Positions 34,088-41,012 of a stretch of 64,000 nt of DNA are shown here, piece after piece (within the stretch, counting starts at the first letter, position 1; each line of letters begins with the position of its first letter). Origin of the DNA: an uncultured Treponema sp. (GTDB lineage: Bacteria; Spirochaetota; Spirochaetia; Treponematales; Treponemataceae). The notes under the pieces were generated by a model. It ran no database searches. It saw only the letters and a list, made by a program, of their open reading frames with translations, and was not told where the DNA came from. Location: the NCBI GenBank assembly GCA_947166355.1, contig CAMVDX010000014.1, positions 1-64,000 on the forward strand, read 5' to 3'. The position numbers were made by a program, and so were the translations under genes.

Positions 34088-34195
34088 TTGTCATGCTGAA
34101 CTTGTTTCAGCATCTATACAATATATAAATCTATGGATTCCGAAACACACATTCGTAGCAGGTGCGTGCGAATGTGGCGTAGCGTTCGGAATGAC
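34088..34195. repeat. Dispersed palindromic repeat, family B
   Basis: CTTGTCATGCTGAACTTGTT... runs to GCATCT, then GATTCCGAAACAC...GTTCGGAATGACA. It sits between the convergent lipoprotein and GGDEF genes and forms a long imperfect hairpin. No T-run follows on either strand. Confidence 0.9.
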
Positions 34196-34238
34196 ATTTG
34201 AGTGAAATCTTAATTTGTCTGCATGACAGTTAATTACG

Positions 34239-35315
34239 TTATCCTTCTGCGGCATCAAGAACTTCAGGTTCTTTCATTTTATGCTTTTCGGTATACATGG
34301 CTTTATCAGCAAATGAAATAAGTTCTTCTACACTGTTTCCATCTTTCGGGTAAACTGCGATTCCTACTGCTGCCGAAATATCAGCAAGAACACGGTTTGA
34401 AAGTCGGGCAGGTACATTCAGAACGGCTTTAATGCGTTCAACTGTATTTTCATAATTAGTGCCGGTATTTTTTCCACGGAAAATAATAATGAATTCATCT
34501 CCGCCAAAGCGTGCAATTATGTCTTCTGGTCTTACAGATTCTGAAAGTCGTTTTGCAACCTTTGCGAGTGCAGCATCACCAATGGTATGCCCATAATTAT
34601 CATTAATCTGCTTGAAATTATTCATATCTATAAAACAAAGTGCAACCTGGGTTCCATTGCGGTTTGCATAATCAATTTCTTTTTTGAGTGTAAAAATTGC
34701 CGTCTGCTTTGTATAAAGTCCGGTGAGCTGGTCTAAGGTAGCAAGCTGAGCGAGACGAATATTACTTTGTCTGAGCTTAAAAAACAAAAGTGTAAGAATT
34801 GTAAAAGCTGCAATCAAAAGCATTGAAAGGGTGGAAAGAACTATTACAAGATGAATGTTTACCCAGGTTCCGTTTGGAGCTACGGCAAATTCATAATGTC
34901 CATCTGGTATTTCAAGTCGTACAGAAATCGGTTTATGAAGAAGCTCATAAGGTGAACCGTAAATATTGGTACGTTCGTTTGTGTAATTGTTTACTTTATA
35001 AATTGAAAATTTATAGTCGCGGCTCTGTAATCCGAAAAGATTAAAGTGTCCCATAAGAATTTTTTTAAGTGTTTTATCATCATGCTCTAAGGCATTGTTG
35101 TAATTTTCTTTTATTTCAGAAGCATACAAAAGAGCAAGGTTTTCTGCTTCGAGTTTGCGGGAACGTACAGAGCCAAAGGATTCATAAATGCTTATATCTG
35201 TAAAAATCAAAAGCAGAATTAGAAAAACGGCAATTACAAAAACTAAATCCTTTTTCATCAAACGGCTTAATGTTGAAATGTCATACGATTTTTTTCCAAA
35301 ACGATTTGTGTCCAT
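34239..35315 (-). CDS. Membrane diguanylate cyclase (GGDEF)
   Basis: A 358-residue sensor cyclase. An N-terminal helix (~25-47), a ~110-residue extracytoplasmic region and a second helix (~150-180) precede a GGDEF domain. The catalytic loop ARFGGDEFIIIF is intact, so it should make cyclic di-GMP from two GTP. The upstream RxxD inhibitory-site position has RLSESV rather than RxxD, so product feedback may be absent. The sensor part has no recognisable family. The promoter has leaderless geometry. It is monocistronic, facing the polyene operon. Confidence 0.92.
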   Translation of the reverse strand: MDTNRFGKKSYDISTLSRLMKKDLVFVIAVFLILLLIFTDISIYESFGSVRSRKLEAENLALLYASEIKENYNNALEHDDKTLKKILMGHFNLFGLQSRDYKFSIYKVNNYTNERTNIYGSPYELLHKPISVRLEIPDGHYEFAVAPNGTWVNIHLVIVLSTLSMLLIAAFTILTLLFFKLRQSNIRLAQLATLDQLTGLYTKQTAIFTLKKEIDYANRNGTQVALCFIDMNNFKQINDNYGHTIGDAALAKVAKRLSESVRPEDIIARFGGDEFIIIFRGKNTGTNYENTVERIKAVLNVPARLSNRVLADISAAVGIAVYPKDGNSVEELISFADKAMYTEKHKMKEPEVLDAAEG

Positions 35316-35641
35316 AAGTATACTATTATAAGCCCAAAATAGAATTTTTTCTAATTATTTTATTTCTTTCTTTGGCAAAGTAGTTCCGCCATCTGCATAG
35401 AAAACTGGCAGGCAGACAAGGGGTGGTTTCATTGTTGAAGAATCTTGCAGCATTTGTTTCTCTTGACGAAAAAGGCGAAAGAAGTTTTAAAATTTTTGCA
35501 AAAATGATTAACACAATGAGTGATTTCTGCTATTATTCCCCGAACGTTGAAATTTAGGTAGTAAAGCTAAAAAAATTGCCTTCGGTTCCTACGCAGCGTG
35601 ACGGCTTTGACCGGTTATTTATCATTACAAAGAGGTAATAG
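35316..35641. other. Intergenic region with possible vestigial small ORF
   Basis: It holds the GGDEF promoter on the minus strand and, on the plus strand, a 55-codon open stretch (35384-35557) without an ATG, reading SLDEKGERSFKIF and ending YYSPNVEI. It might start at GTG 35423. Coding-like codon use suggests a small gene or remnant, but there is no ATG and no recognised family. The remainder just before the decarboxylase contains a pyrimidine-purine hairpin-like stretch and AGAGG. Confidence 0.3.
35325..35353 (-). promoter_or_regulatory. Promoter of the GGDEF gene, leaderless geometry
   Basis: On the minus strand TAGAAA, 17 bases, TATAAT, then 9 bases to ATG. With initiation about 7 bases after the -10 box, the mRNA would begin within a few bases of the start codon. 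No Shine-Dalgarno is visible. Confidence 0.6.
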
Positions 35642-36814
35642 ATGTTTAATCGTAGCGATTATGTCAGCGATAAGGACTGGCAGCGTTTTCTCGACTTTTC
35701 TAAGGATTTGGAAACCCCAAATATCGTAATCAATCTCAATACTATCAAGCAGAATTTTATTCGTCTTAGAGATTCATTTCCTTATGCACGAATTTATTAT
35801 GCAATGAAGTCAAATCCGGGTGAACCGGTTCTGGAAATGCTTGCTGAAATGGGTTCCTGCTTCGACATTGCTTCCCGCTATGAGCTGGACATGATTTCTA
35901 AGTTCAATGTTTCGCCGGACAGACTTTCTTACGGCAACACAATCAAAAAGGCTAAGGACATTAAATACTTTTACGACAAGGGTGTGCGCATGTTCGCAAC
36001 CGACAGCAAGGACGACCTCAAGGCCATTGCTGAGAACGCTCCCGGTAGCCGTATTTATGTGCGTATTCTTGTTGAGAACTCGGTAAGTGCAGACTGGCCG
36101 CTTTCCCGCAAGTTCGGCTGTCATCCGGATATGGCTTATGATTTGCTCGTTCTTGCCCGTGACCTTGGCCTCACTCCTTATGGAATCAGCTTCCATGTTG
36201 GAAGCCAGCAGCGCGATATTGGTCAGTGGAACGACGCTATTGCAAAGGTAAAATATCTTTTCACTTCTCTTGAAGAGGAAGAAGGAATCCGCTTGAGCAT
36301 GATTAACATGGGTGGTGGTTTCCCTGCAAGTTACATTGAACCTACGAATACTCTTGCTGAATATGCGGCAGAAATTACACGTTATATCCAGGAAGACTTT
36401 GGAGACGATATTCCGGAAATTATTCTTGAGCCTGGCCGTTCTCTCGTGGGTGACAGCGGAATTCTCACAAGCGAAGTAATTCTGACTTCGCGAAAAAACA
36501 ACACAGCACTGGCACGCTGGGTATACGTAGACGCAGGAAAATTCAACGGCCTCATTGAAACCCTCGATGAGTCAATTAAATATCCTGTTGTAACCAGCCG
36601 CGACAAGCCGGGCGAAAAAGAAGGCATCGTAATTATTGCAGGCCCTACCTGCGACTCTATGGACATTATGTACGAGGATGCAAAATATAAACTTCCGATT
36701 TCACTAAAGGCCGGCGACAGACTTTACTGGCTTTCTACAGGTGCTTATACTTCGACTTATGCGTCTGTGGCATTTAACGGATTCCCGCCGATTAAGACTT
36801 ACTTTATGCGCTAA
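35642..36814 (+). CDS. PLP-dependent ornithine/lysine-type decarboxylase (fold type III)
   Basis: A 390-residue alanine-racemase-fold decarboxylase that would make putrescine or cadaverine. Seen: the PLP lysine in YYAMKSNPG, the Asp/Tyr substrate-pocket segment FDIASRYELDMISK, the HVGSQQRD motif, the glycine loop NMGGGFPASY, ILEPGRS for phosphate binding and the catalytic Cys in GPTCDSMD. Length and motif order fit eukaryotic-type ornithine decarboxylases and bifunctional bacterial lysine/ornithine enzymes. Substrate choice cannot be read from motifs alone. AGAGGTAA lies ~6 bases before ATG. The codon bias is strong, suggesting high expression. Confidence 0.9.
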   Translation: MFNRSDYVSDKDWQRFLDFSKDLETPNIVINLNTIKQNFIRLRDSFPYARIYYAMKSNPGEPVLEMLAEMGSCFDIASRYELDMISKFNVSPDRLSYGNTIKKAKDIKYFYDKGVRMFATDSKDDLKAIAENAPGSRIYVRILVENSVSADWPLSRKFGCHPDMAYDLLVLARDLGLTPYGISFHVGSQQRDIGQWNDAIAKVKYLFTSLEEEEGIRLSMINMGGGFPASYIEPTNTLAEYAAEITRYIQEDFGDDIPEIILEPGRSLVGDSGILTSEVILTSRKNNTALARWVYVDAGKFNGLIETLDESIKYPVVTSRDKPGEKEGIVIIAGPTCDSMDIMYEDAKYKLPISLKAGDRLYWLSTGAYTSTYASVAFNGFPPIKTYFMR

Positions 36815-36818
36815 AATC

Positions 36819-36906
36819 GAAGAACCGTTAAAAACAAAGCGCGTAAGCGGTTTGTTTAGGTTCATCGAAAAAAAGCGTCAGAGGCAAGCTGTGCTTGCCG
36901 ACTTAT
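36819..36906. repeat. Two-hairpin dispersed repeat (family D)
   Basis: Contains CCGTTAAAAACAAAGC...GCGGTTTGTTTAGG and the second hairpin GGCAAGC-tgt-GCTTGCCGACTTA, in the same order as at 20318. It lies right after the decarboxylase stop and just before queH, so it could act as a terminator or processing site between them. Confidence 0.8.
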
Positions 36907-36911
36907 TTTTT

Positions 36912-37604
36912 ATGGAACAGAAAATCAATTATCAAAAAAAATTAGACCAGTTGCTTGCTGCACTCGAGGGGTCGGACGAAAAACCAACTCTCCTGCTGCA
37001 TGCCTGCTGCGGGCCCTGTTCCTCTTATGTGCTTGAATATCTTTCCAAATATTTTCAGATTACAGTTTTGTATTATAACCCCAACATTTATCCTCAGGAA
37101 GAATACGAAAGGAGGCTCGCGGAGTTGAAAAAGCTCTATGAAGTTTTTCCGCCTGCACTGAATACTGGAGTGAAGGTCGTTGAATGCGAGTATGAGCCTG
37201 AACAGTTTTACAACGCCGTGGGAGTGCGTGCCGAGCCCGAGCTCGCCCAGGAGCCCGAAAAAGGCGAACGCTGCCGCCGCTGCTACAAGTTCCGCCTGGA
37301 ACGAGCCGCCGCCTATGCTGCTCAAAATCATTTTGATTATTTCTGTACTTCGCTTTCAATAAGCCCTTTTAAGGATGCCGTAAAAATCAACGAGCTTGGA
37401 GTTGAGATTGAGCGTTCATTGCTGGCCGATCCTGCCACCACTGCCACCGAGCCCTCGGAAAAATCCCCAAAATGGCTTTTTTCTGATTTCAAAAAAAAAG
37501 GCGGCTTCAAACGCAGCCTCGAGCTAAGTGAAGAATACGGCATGTACCGTCAGACCTACTGCGGCTGCGTGTATTCAATGAAGAATAAAGAGAAGAATAC
37601 CTGA
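36912..37604 (+). CDS. queH: Epoxyqueuosine reductase QueH
   Basis: A 230-residue enzyme reducing epoxyqueuosine to queuosine in tRNA, the alternative to QueG. The metal and disulfide cysteines are visible: LLHACCGPCSSY (~residues 34-45), GERCRRCYKFRLE (~120), and YCGCVYS near the C-terminus. The track starts at 36741, inside the decarboxylase; ATG 36912 (MEQKINYQKKLDQLL) is preferred because it lies after the decarboxylase stop and the repeat. No strong Shine-Dalgarno is visible. No other queuosine genes are in the window. Confidence 0.9.
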   Translation: MEQKINYQKKLDQLLAALEGSDEKPTLLLHACCGPCSSYVLEYLSKYFQITVLYYNPNIYPQEEYERRLAELKKLYEVFPPALNTGVKVVECEYEPEQFYNAVGVRAEPELAQEPEKGERCRRCYKFRLERAAAYAAQNHFDYFCTSLSISPFKDAVKINELGVEIERSLLADPATTATEPSEKSPKWLFSDFKKKGGFKRSLELSEEYGMYRQTYCGCVYSMKNKEKNT

Positions 37605-37919
37605 TTATTCAGAAAGGACTTTTAATAAATCTCTTGAGCCATTTACAATTCGAATAACATAAGCTGTATCATCAATTATCTTATAGATTATGGAATACTT
37701 ACCTATAGAAAAGTATCTGACACCTTCACTATAATACGGCTCTTCTGGAAAAAAATGATAAGAATCAGCCATAAAACTCAAATCTTCAACAGCCTGAGTC
37801 AGTTTTTTGAGAAGTTTAATAGCTGCTTTTTGATTCTTATATTCAGTTGCTATAAAAGAAAATATATTGTCTAAATCGATTTCTGCTTTTTCTGAATATG
37901 AAACCTTGAATGTATTCAT
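37605..37919 (-). CDS. RelE/ParE-type toxin
   Basis: A 104-residue RelE/ParE-superfamily toxin: KVSYSEKAEIDLDNIFSFI at the N-terminus, then a beta-sheet core with YYSEGVRYFSIGKYSIIYKI and the C-terminal VIRIVNGSRDLLK. The Arg-containing tail resembles ParE, which acts on gyrase, as well as RelE; target not decidable. It overlaps its antitoxin by 4 bases and is the second gene of a minus-strand pair. Confidence 0.85.
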   Translation of the reverse strand: MNTFKVSYSEKAEIDLDNIFSFIATEYKNQKAAIKLLKKLTQAVEDLSFMADSYHFFPEEPYYSEGVRYFSIGKYSIIYKIIDDTAYVIRIVNGSRDLLKVLSE

Positions 37920-38164
37920 ATTCCGTATTTTTCGAAAAGACGCTGGTGAACTGTCTCTGCAGGGGTTACACGGCCTTTTTTAATATCAGAAAGACCTTCA
38001 TCAATTTTTTTATGGAGCTCATCAGTTGAAGAAACAGTAATACTTGCTGGTGCAGAGATTTCTTCTTGAATAGAATCTTCAAGCATCGTATACAACGAAA
38101 GCTTTTGCTGATAAGAAAGTGTCAAAATTGTATTCAGTAATTTAGAATAATCTTCCTGTGGCAT
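37916..38164 (-). CDS. Antitoxin partner of the ParE/RelE toxin
   Basis: An 82-residue acidic protein just upstream of the toxin, overlapping it by 4 bases. The N-terminal part (YSKLLNTILTLSYQQKLSLY) is helical, and the C-terminal part (DELHKKIDEGLSDIKKGR...VHQRLFEKYG) resembles antitoxin tails that wrap the toxin. No ribbon-helix-helix motif is obvious. GGAGGACAG lies ahead of the start. It would neutralise the toxin and repress the operon. Confidence 0.75.
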   Translation of the reverse strand: MPQEDYSKLLNTILTLSYQQKLSLYTMLEDSIQEEISAPASITVSSTDELHKKIDEGLSDIKKGRVTPAETVHQRLFEKYGI

Positions 38165-38194
38165 ACTGTCCTCCTGATAAATATTCTAACATAT

Positions 38195-38563
38195 TTAGTG
38201 GTTTATTTCACCATTAATACATCCAAAATTACTGATAAAGTCTACAAGAAGCTTTTCTTTTTCGGGGGAAAGTTCTTCGCATTTTTTTATGATTTCTGAA
38301 TGTTTTCGATATAGCCTGAGTTGATTCTGCTCTTCTTCGTGATTTTTCGAAGAGTTAGGATTATTTGTTCCGTTTACAAGATATTCAACAGATACACCCA
38401 GAACTGCGGCGATTTTTACTGCGGTGTCGGCGGAGGGAGTACCACCAGATTTAATTCCTTGACCAATATTTGTTACACTGAAATTACATTTTCTTGCAAG
38501 ATAAGCTCGATTGATACCCTTATAGTCTATCTCTTCATCAACCCTTTTCCAAAAATCGCTCAT
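38195..38563 (-). CDS. XRE-family helix-turn-helix regulator
   Basis: A 122-residue Cro/CI-type regulator. The HTH lies at residues ~15-55: INRAYLARKCNFSVTNIGQ and then PSADTAVKIAAVLGVSVEYLVNG, the classic family ending. The C-terminal ~50 residues are charged and helical, probably for dimerisation. It is divergent from the adenine methyltransferase, with a palindrome between them, so it may control that gene as a C-protein-like regulator (inference). Confidence 0.85.
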   Translation of the reverse strand: MSDFWKRVDEEIDYKGINRAYLARKCNFSVTNIGQGIKSGGTPSADTAVKIAAVLGVSVEYLVNGTNNPNSSKNHEEEQNQLRLYRKHSEIIKKCEELSPEKEKLLVDFISNFGCINGEINH

Positions 38564-38635
38564 TATCTAAATATGTGAAATATTTCTGACTTTTTCTTCT
38601 AAAACTATGGATTTTCTGATTTTATCTGTTATACT

Positions 38636-38647
38636 CAGATATATCTG
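38636..38647. promoter_or_regulatory. Palindromic operator candidate between XRE and methyltransferase genes
   Basis: CAGATATATCTG is a perfect 12-base palindrome just after a TATACT -10-like box (38630-38635). Two copies of TCTGATTTT flank it (38615 and 38644). It lies in the divergent intergenic region and is the natural candidate for XRE binding. Confidence 0.45.
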
Positions 38648-38693
38648 ATTTTGTATTTTTTAGTAAGTAATTATTCACTTATAGGGTAATAAA

Positions 38694-39683
38694 ATGGGAA
38701 ACAATGCAGCTCTACGCAAAGCAGACAGAATTAAAGAAGATGAGTTTTATACACAACTTTCAGATATAGAAAAAGAACTTTCACATTACAAGGAATATTT
38801 TAGAGGAAAGACTATATTATGTAATTGTGATGATCCGCGTATTTCAAATTTTTTTAGATATTTTGCATTGAATTTTAATGAATTTGGAATAAAGAAAATT
38901 ATTTCAACTTGTTATAAAAACCAAGATGTAGATTTATTTACACAAAATGATTGCGAAAAGGCTGTATACATTGAATATACAGGAAATCCTGACGATCCGA
39001 CTTCTACAGATTTTTCAACAATTGAAGTAAAGGAATTAAAAGGTGATGGAGATTTTAGAAGTCAGGAATGTATTGATTTATTGAAACAAGCTGATATTGT
39101 TGTTACAAATCCTCCGTTCTCTCTGTTTAGAGAATATGTTACTCAGTTAATAGAGTATTCGAAGAAATTCATAATAATTGGAAATCAAAATGCTATAAGT
39201 TATAAAGAAATTTTTAAATTATTTAAAGAAAACAAAATCTGGCTGGGATATAAATCAGGAGATATGGCTTTTAGAGTTCCTGATAATAGTGAACCTCGTA
39301 CTACACGTTTTTGGATAGATGAAAAAGGAAATAAATGGAGAAGTATGGGTAATGTTTGTTGGTACACAAATCTTGATACAACAAAACGACATGAAGACTT
39401 AATTCTTTATAAAACATATTCAGCAGAAGAATATCCTAAATTCGATAATTATGATGCAATAAATGTTAATAAAACTTCAGACATTCCATTAGACTATGAT
39501 GGATTAATGGGAGTACCAATTACTTTTTTTGATAAATATAATCCAGAGCAATTTGAAGTAATTGATGGAATTGGACGTTATAGTATTTTAAACAATGAAG
39601 AAACAAAAAAAGCGGGAAAGTACTTATCTATGATAAACGGTAAGGCAATTTATTTTAGAATTATTATCAAGCGTAAAAAATAG
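38694..39683 (+). CDS. EcoRI-type adenine-specific DNA methyltransferase
   Basis: A 329-residue N6-adenine methyltransferase of the EcoRI family. The catalytic motif IV TNPPFSLFREY is near residue 145. The N-terminal segment with RIKEDEFYTQLSDIEKEL and DPRISNFFRYFALNF matches the family opening. EcoRI-type enzymes methylate adenine in a short palindrome. The downstream gene is a DUF262-HNH protein, not an EcoRI-type endonuclease, so the pairing is atypical. It is AT-rich with a GGGTAATAAA leader and no strong Shine-Dalgarno. Confidence 0.9.
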   Translation: MGNNAALRKADRIKEDEFYTQLSDIEKELSHYKEYFRGKTILCNCDDPRISNFFRYFALNFNEFGIKKIISTCYKNQDVDLFTQNDCEKAVYIEYTGNPDDPTSTDFSTIEVKELKGDGDFRSQECIDLLKQADIVVTNPPFSLFREYVTQLIEYSKKFIIIGNQNAISYKEIFKLFKENKIWLGYKSGDMAFRVPDNSEPRTTRFWIDEKGNKWRSMGNVCWYTNLDTTKRHEDLILYKTYSAEEYPKFDNYDAINVNKTSDIPLDYDGLMGVPITFFDKYNPEQFEVIDGIGRYSILNNEETKKAGKYLSMINGKAIYFRIIIKRKK

Positions 39684-39705
39684 GCCCGCCTGCGAGCTTA
39701 CAGGG

Positions 39706-39850
39706 CTAGGGCGTGGAGCCACGCCGGAGGCGGCCACCGCAACGAAATGAACTAACGTTAGTTAGTGAATGAAGTGAGGAGGCTGGAGCGATAGCGTAAT
39801 GGCGGAAGGCCCGACCCGAACCCGCCTGCCGGCAGGCAGGAGGAGTGAGG
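39706..39850. repeat. Long dispersed repeat, family E
   Basis: Contains GGAGCCACGCCGGAGGCGGCCACC, ACTAACGTTAGT, GGCTGGAGCGATAGCG-TAATGGCG, and the palindrome CCTGCCGGCAGG. A related copy lies at 61697-61910. It separates the methyltransferase and DUF262-HNH genes, and the track's over-extended ORF at 39799 reads through it. Confidence 0.85.
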
Positions 39851-39876
39851 GGAGCCCCCAAGGAGAAAAGAAAAAT

Positions 39877-40968
39877 ATGAAAATTACTTTGCACACAATT
39901 AAGGTCCGCGAGCTTGTAAACGGATATCAGGATAATGATGAGGCTGGGGTTGTTGGCTTTGACGGGAAGCTGGATATCAGGCCGCCCTATCAGCGGGAGT
40001 TTTGTTATAATGATAATCAGCAGCAGGCGGTAATGGATACCGTGACGAATGGATTTCCTCTGAACACGATGTACTGGGTAGTTCGAGAAGATGGACGCTA
40101 TGAAGTTCTGGACGGGCAGCAGAGAACTATTTCGATTTGCCGCTATGTGAACGGAACTTATTCTCATAACATGCGTTACTTTACAAACCTGCAGCCAGAC
40201 GAAAAAGAGCAGATTCTGAACTATGATTTGCAGGTTTATTTTTGCGAAGGAACTGACAGCGAAAAACTGAGCTGGTTTAAAACTATAAATATTGCGGGAG
40301 AAAAGCTCACTGAACAGGAAATTAGAAATGCGGTTTATGCGGGCTCGTGGACGGCTGAGGCTAAAAAGATTTTTTCTAAATCGAATTGCGCGGCAAAACT
40401 TTTGGGCGATAAATATGTAAACGGAAATCCTATTCGTCAGGAGCTTCTTGAAACTGTTTTGGGCTGGTACGTTGGAAAAGATGATAAGCTGATTTGTACT
40501 TACATGGGAAAGCATCAGAATGATTCTAATGCAAACGAGCTCTGGGTTTATTTTCAATTTGTGATTGCCTGGATTAAAGCCTTATTTCCAACTTACAGAA
40601 AAGAGATGAAGGGAATTGACTGGGGCATGCTTTATAATCAGTATCACGAAAATGATTATGATCCGGCAGCCCTTGAAAAGGAAATTGTTTCTTTAATTGA
40701 TAATGAGGAAGTTACAAATCATAAGGGCATTTATTATTATCTCTTTGATAGAAAAGAAAGTCATTTAAGTTTGCGGGAATTTGATGATAAGATGAAGCGT
40801 AAGAAATATGAGGAACAGAAAGGCATTTGTCCTCTTTGTAATCAGCATTATGAATTTACTGAAATGCAGGGAGACCATATTGTTCCCTGGAGTCGAGGCG
40901 GAAAAACTGTTTATGAAAATTTGCAGATGCTTTGCAGGCTTTGTAATAATACTAAGAGTAATAAATAA
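39877..40968 (+). CDS. DUF262 (ParB/Srx-fold) protein with C-terminal HNH nuclease
   Basis: A 363-residue protein with the GmrSD-type layout in one chain. The N-terminal DUF262 part has IRPPYQREFCY and EVLDGQQRTISICRYVNG, where the DGQQR motif is the NTP-hydrolysing site of the family. The C-terminal HNH domain has CPLCNQHY, MQGDHIVPWSRGGKT and LCRLCNN, with zinc Cys pairs and the catalytic His. Such proteins are type IV-like restriction or anti-phage enzymes. The track start at 39799 is inside a repeat; ATG 39877 (MKITLHTIKV) with AAGGAG 11 bases upstream is used. Confidence 0.9.
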   Translation: MKITLHTIKVRELVNGYQDNDEAGVVGFDGKLDIRPPYQREFCYNDNQQQAVMDTVTNGFPLNTMYWVVREDGRYEVLDGQQRTISICRYVNGTYSHNMRYFTNLQPDEKEQILNYDLQVYFCEGTDSEKLSWFKTINIAGEKLTEQEIRNAVYAGSWTAEAKKIFSKSNCAAKLLGDKYVNGNPIRQELLETVLGWYVGKDDKLICTYMGKHQNDSNANELWVYFQFVIAWIKALFPTYRKEMKGIDWGMLYNQYHENDYDPAALEKEIVSLIDNEEVTNHKGIYYYLFDRKESHLSLREFDDKMKRKKYEEQKGICPLCNQHYEFTEMQGDHIVPWSRGGKTVYENLQMLCRLCNNTKSNK

Positions 40969-40977
40969 AAACAGCAA

Positions 40978-41006
40978 TCGAAAATTCACACTTTCTGTGC
41001 TATAAT
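40978..41006 (+). promoter_or_regulatory. Promoter of the SF1 helicase, leaderless geometry
   Basis: TCGAAA, 17 bases, TATAAT, then 6 bases to ATG 41013. Transcription would start at or next to the start codon; no Shine-Dalgarno is present. Confidence 0.65.
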
Positions 41007-41012
41007 TAATTT

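Noticed and set aside
35384-35557. Start-less 55-codon frame ending YYSPNVEI
   Set aside because: Coding-like but without an ATG or recognisable family. Noted only as part of the intergenic entry.
36741-36911. Upstream extension of the QueH ORF
   Set aside because: It overlaps the end of the decarboxylase gene in another frame and crosses a dispersed repeat. QueH homology begins at 36912.
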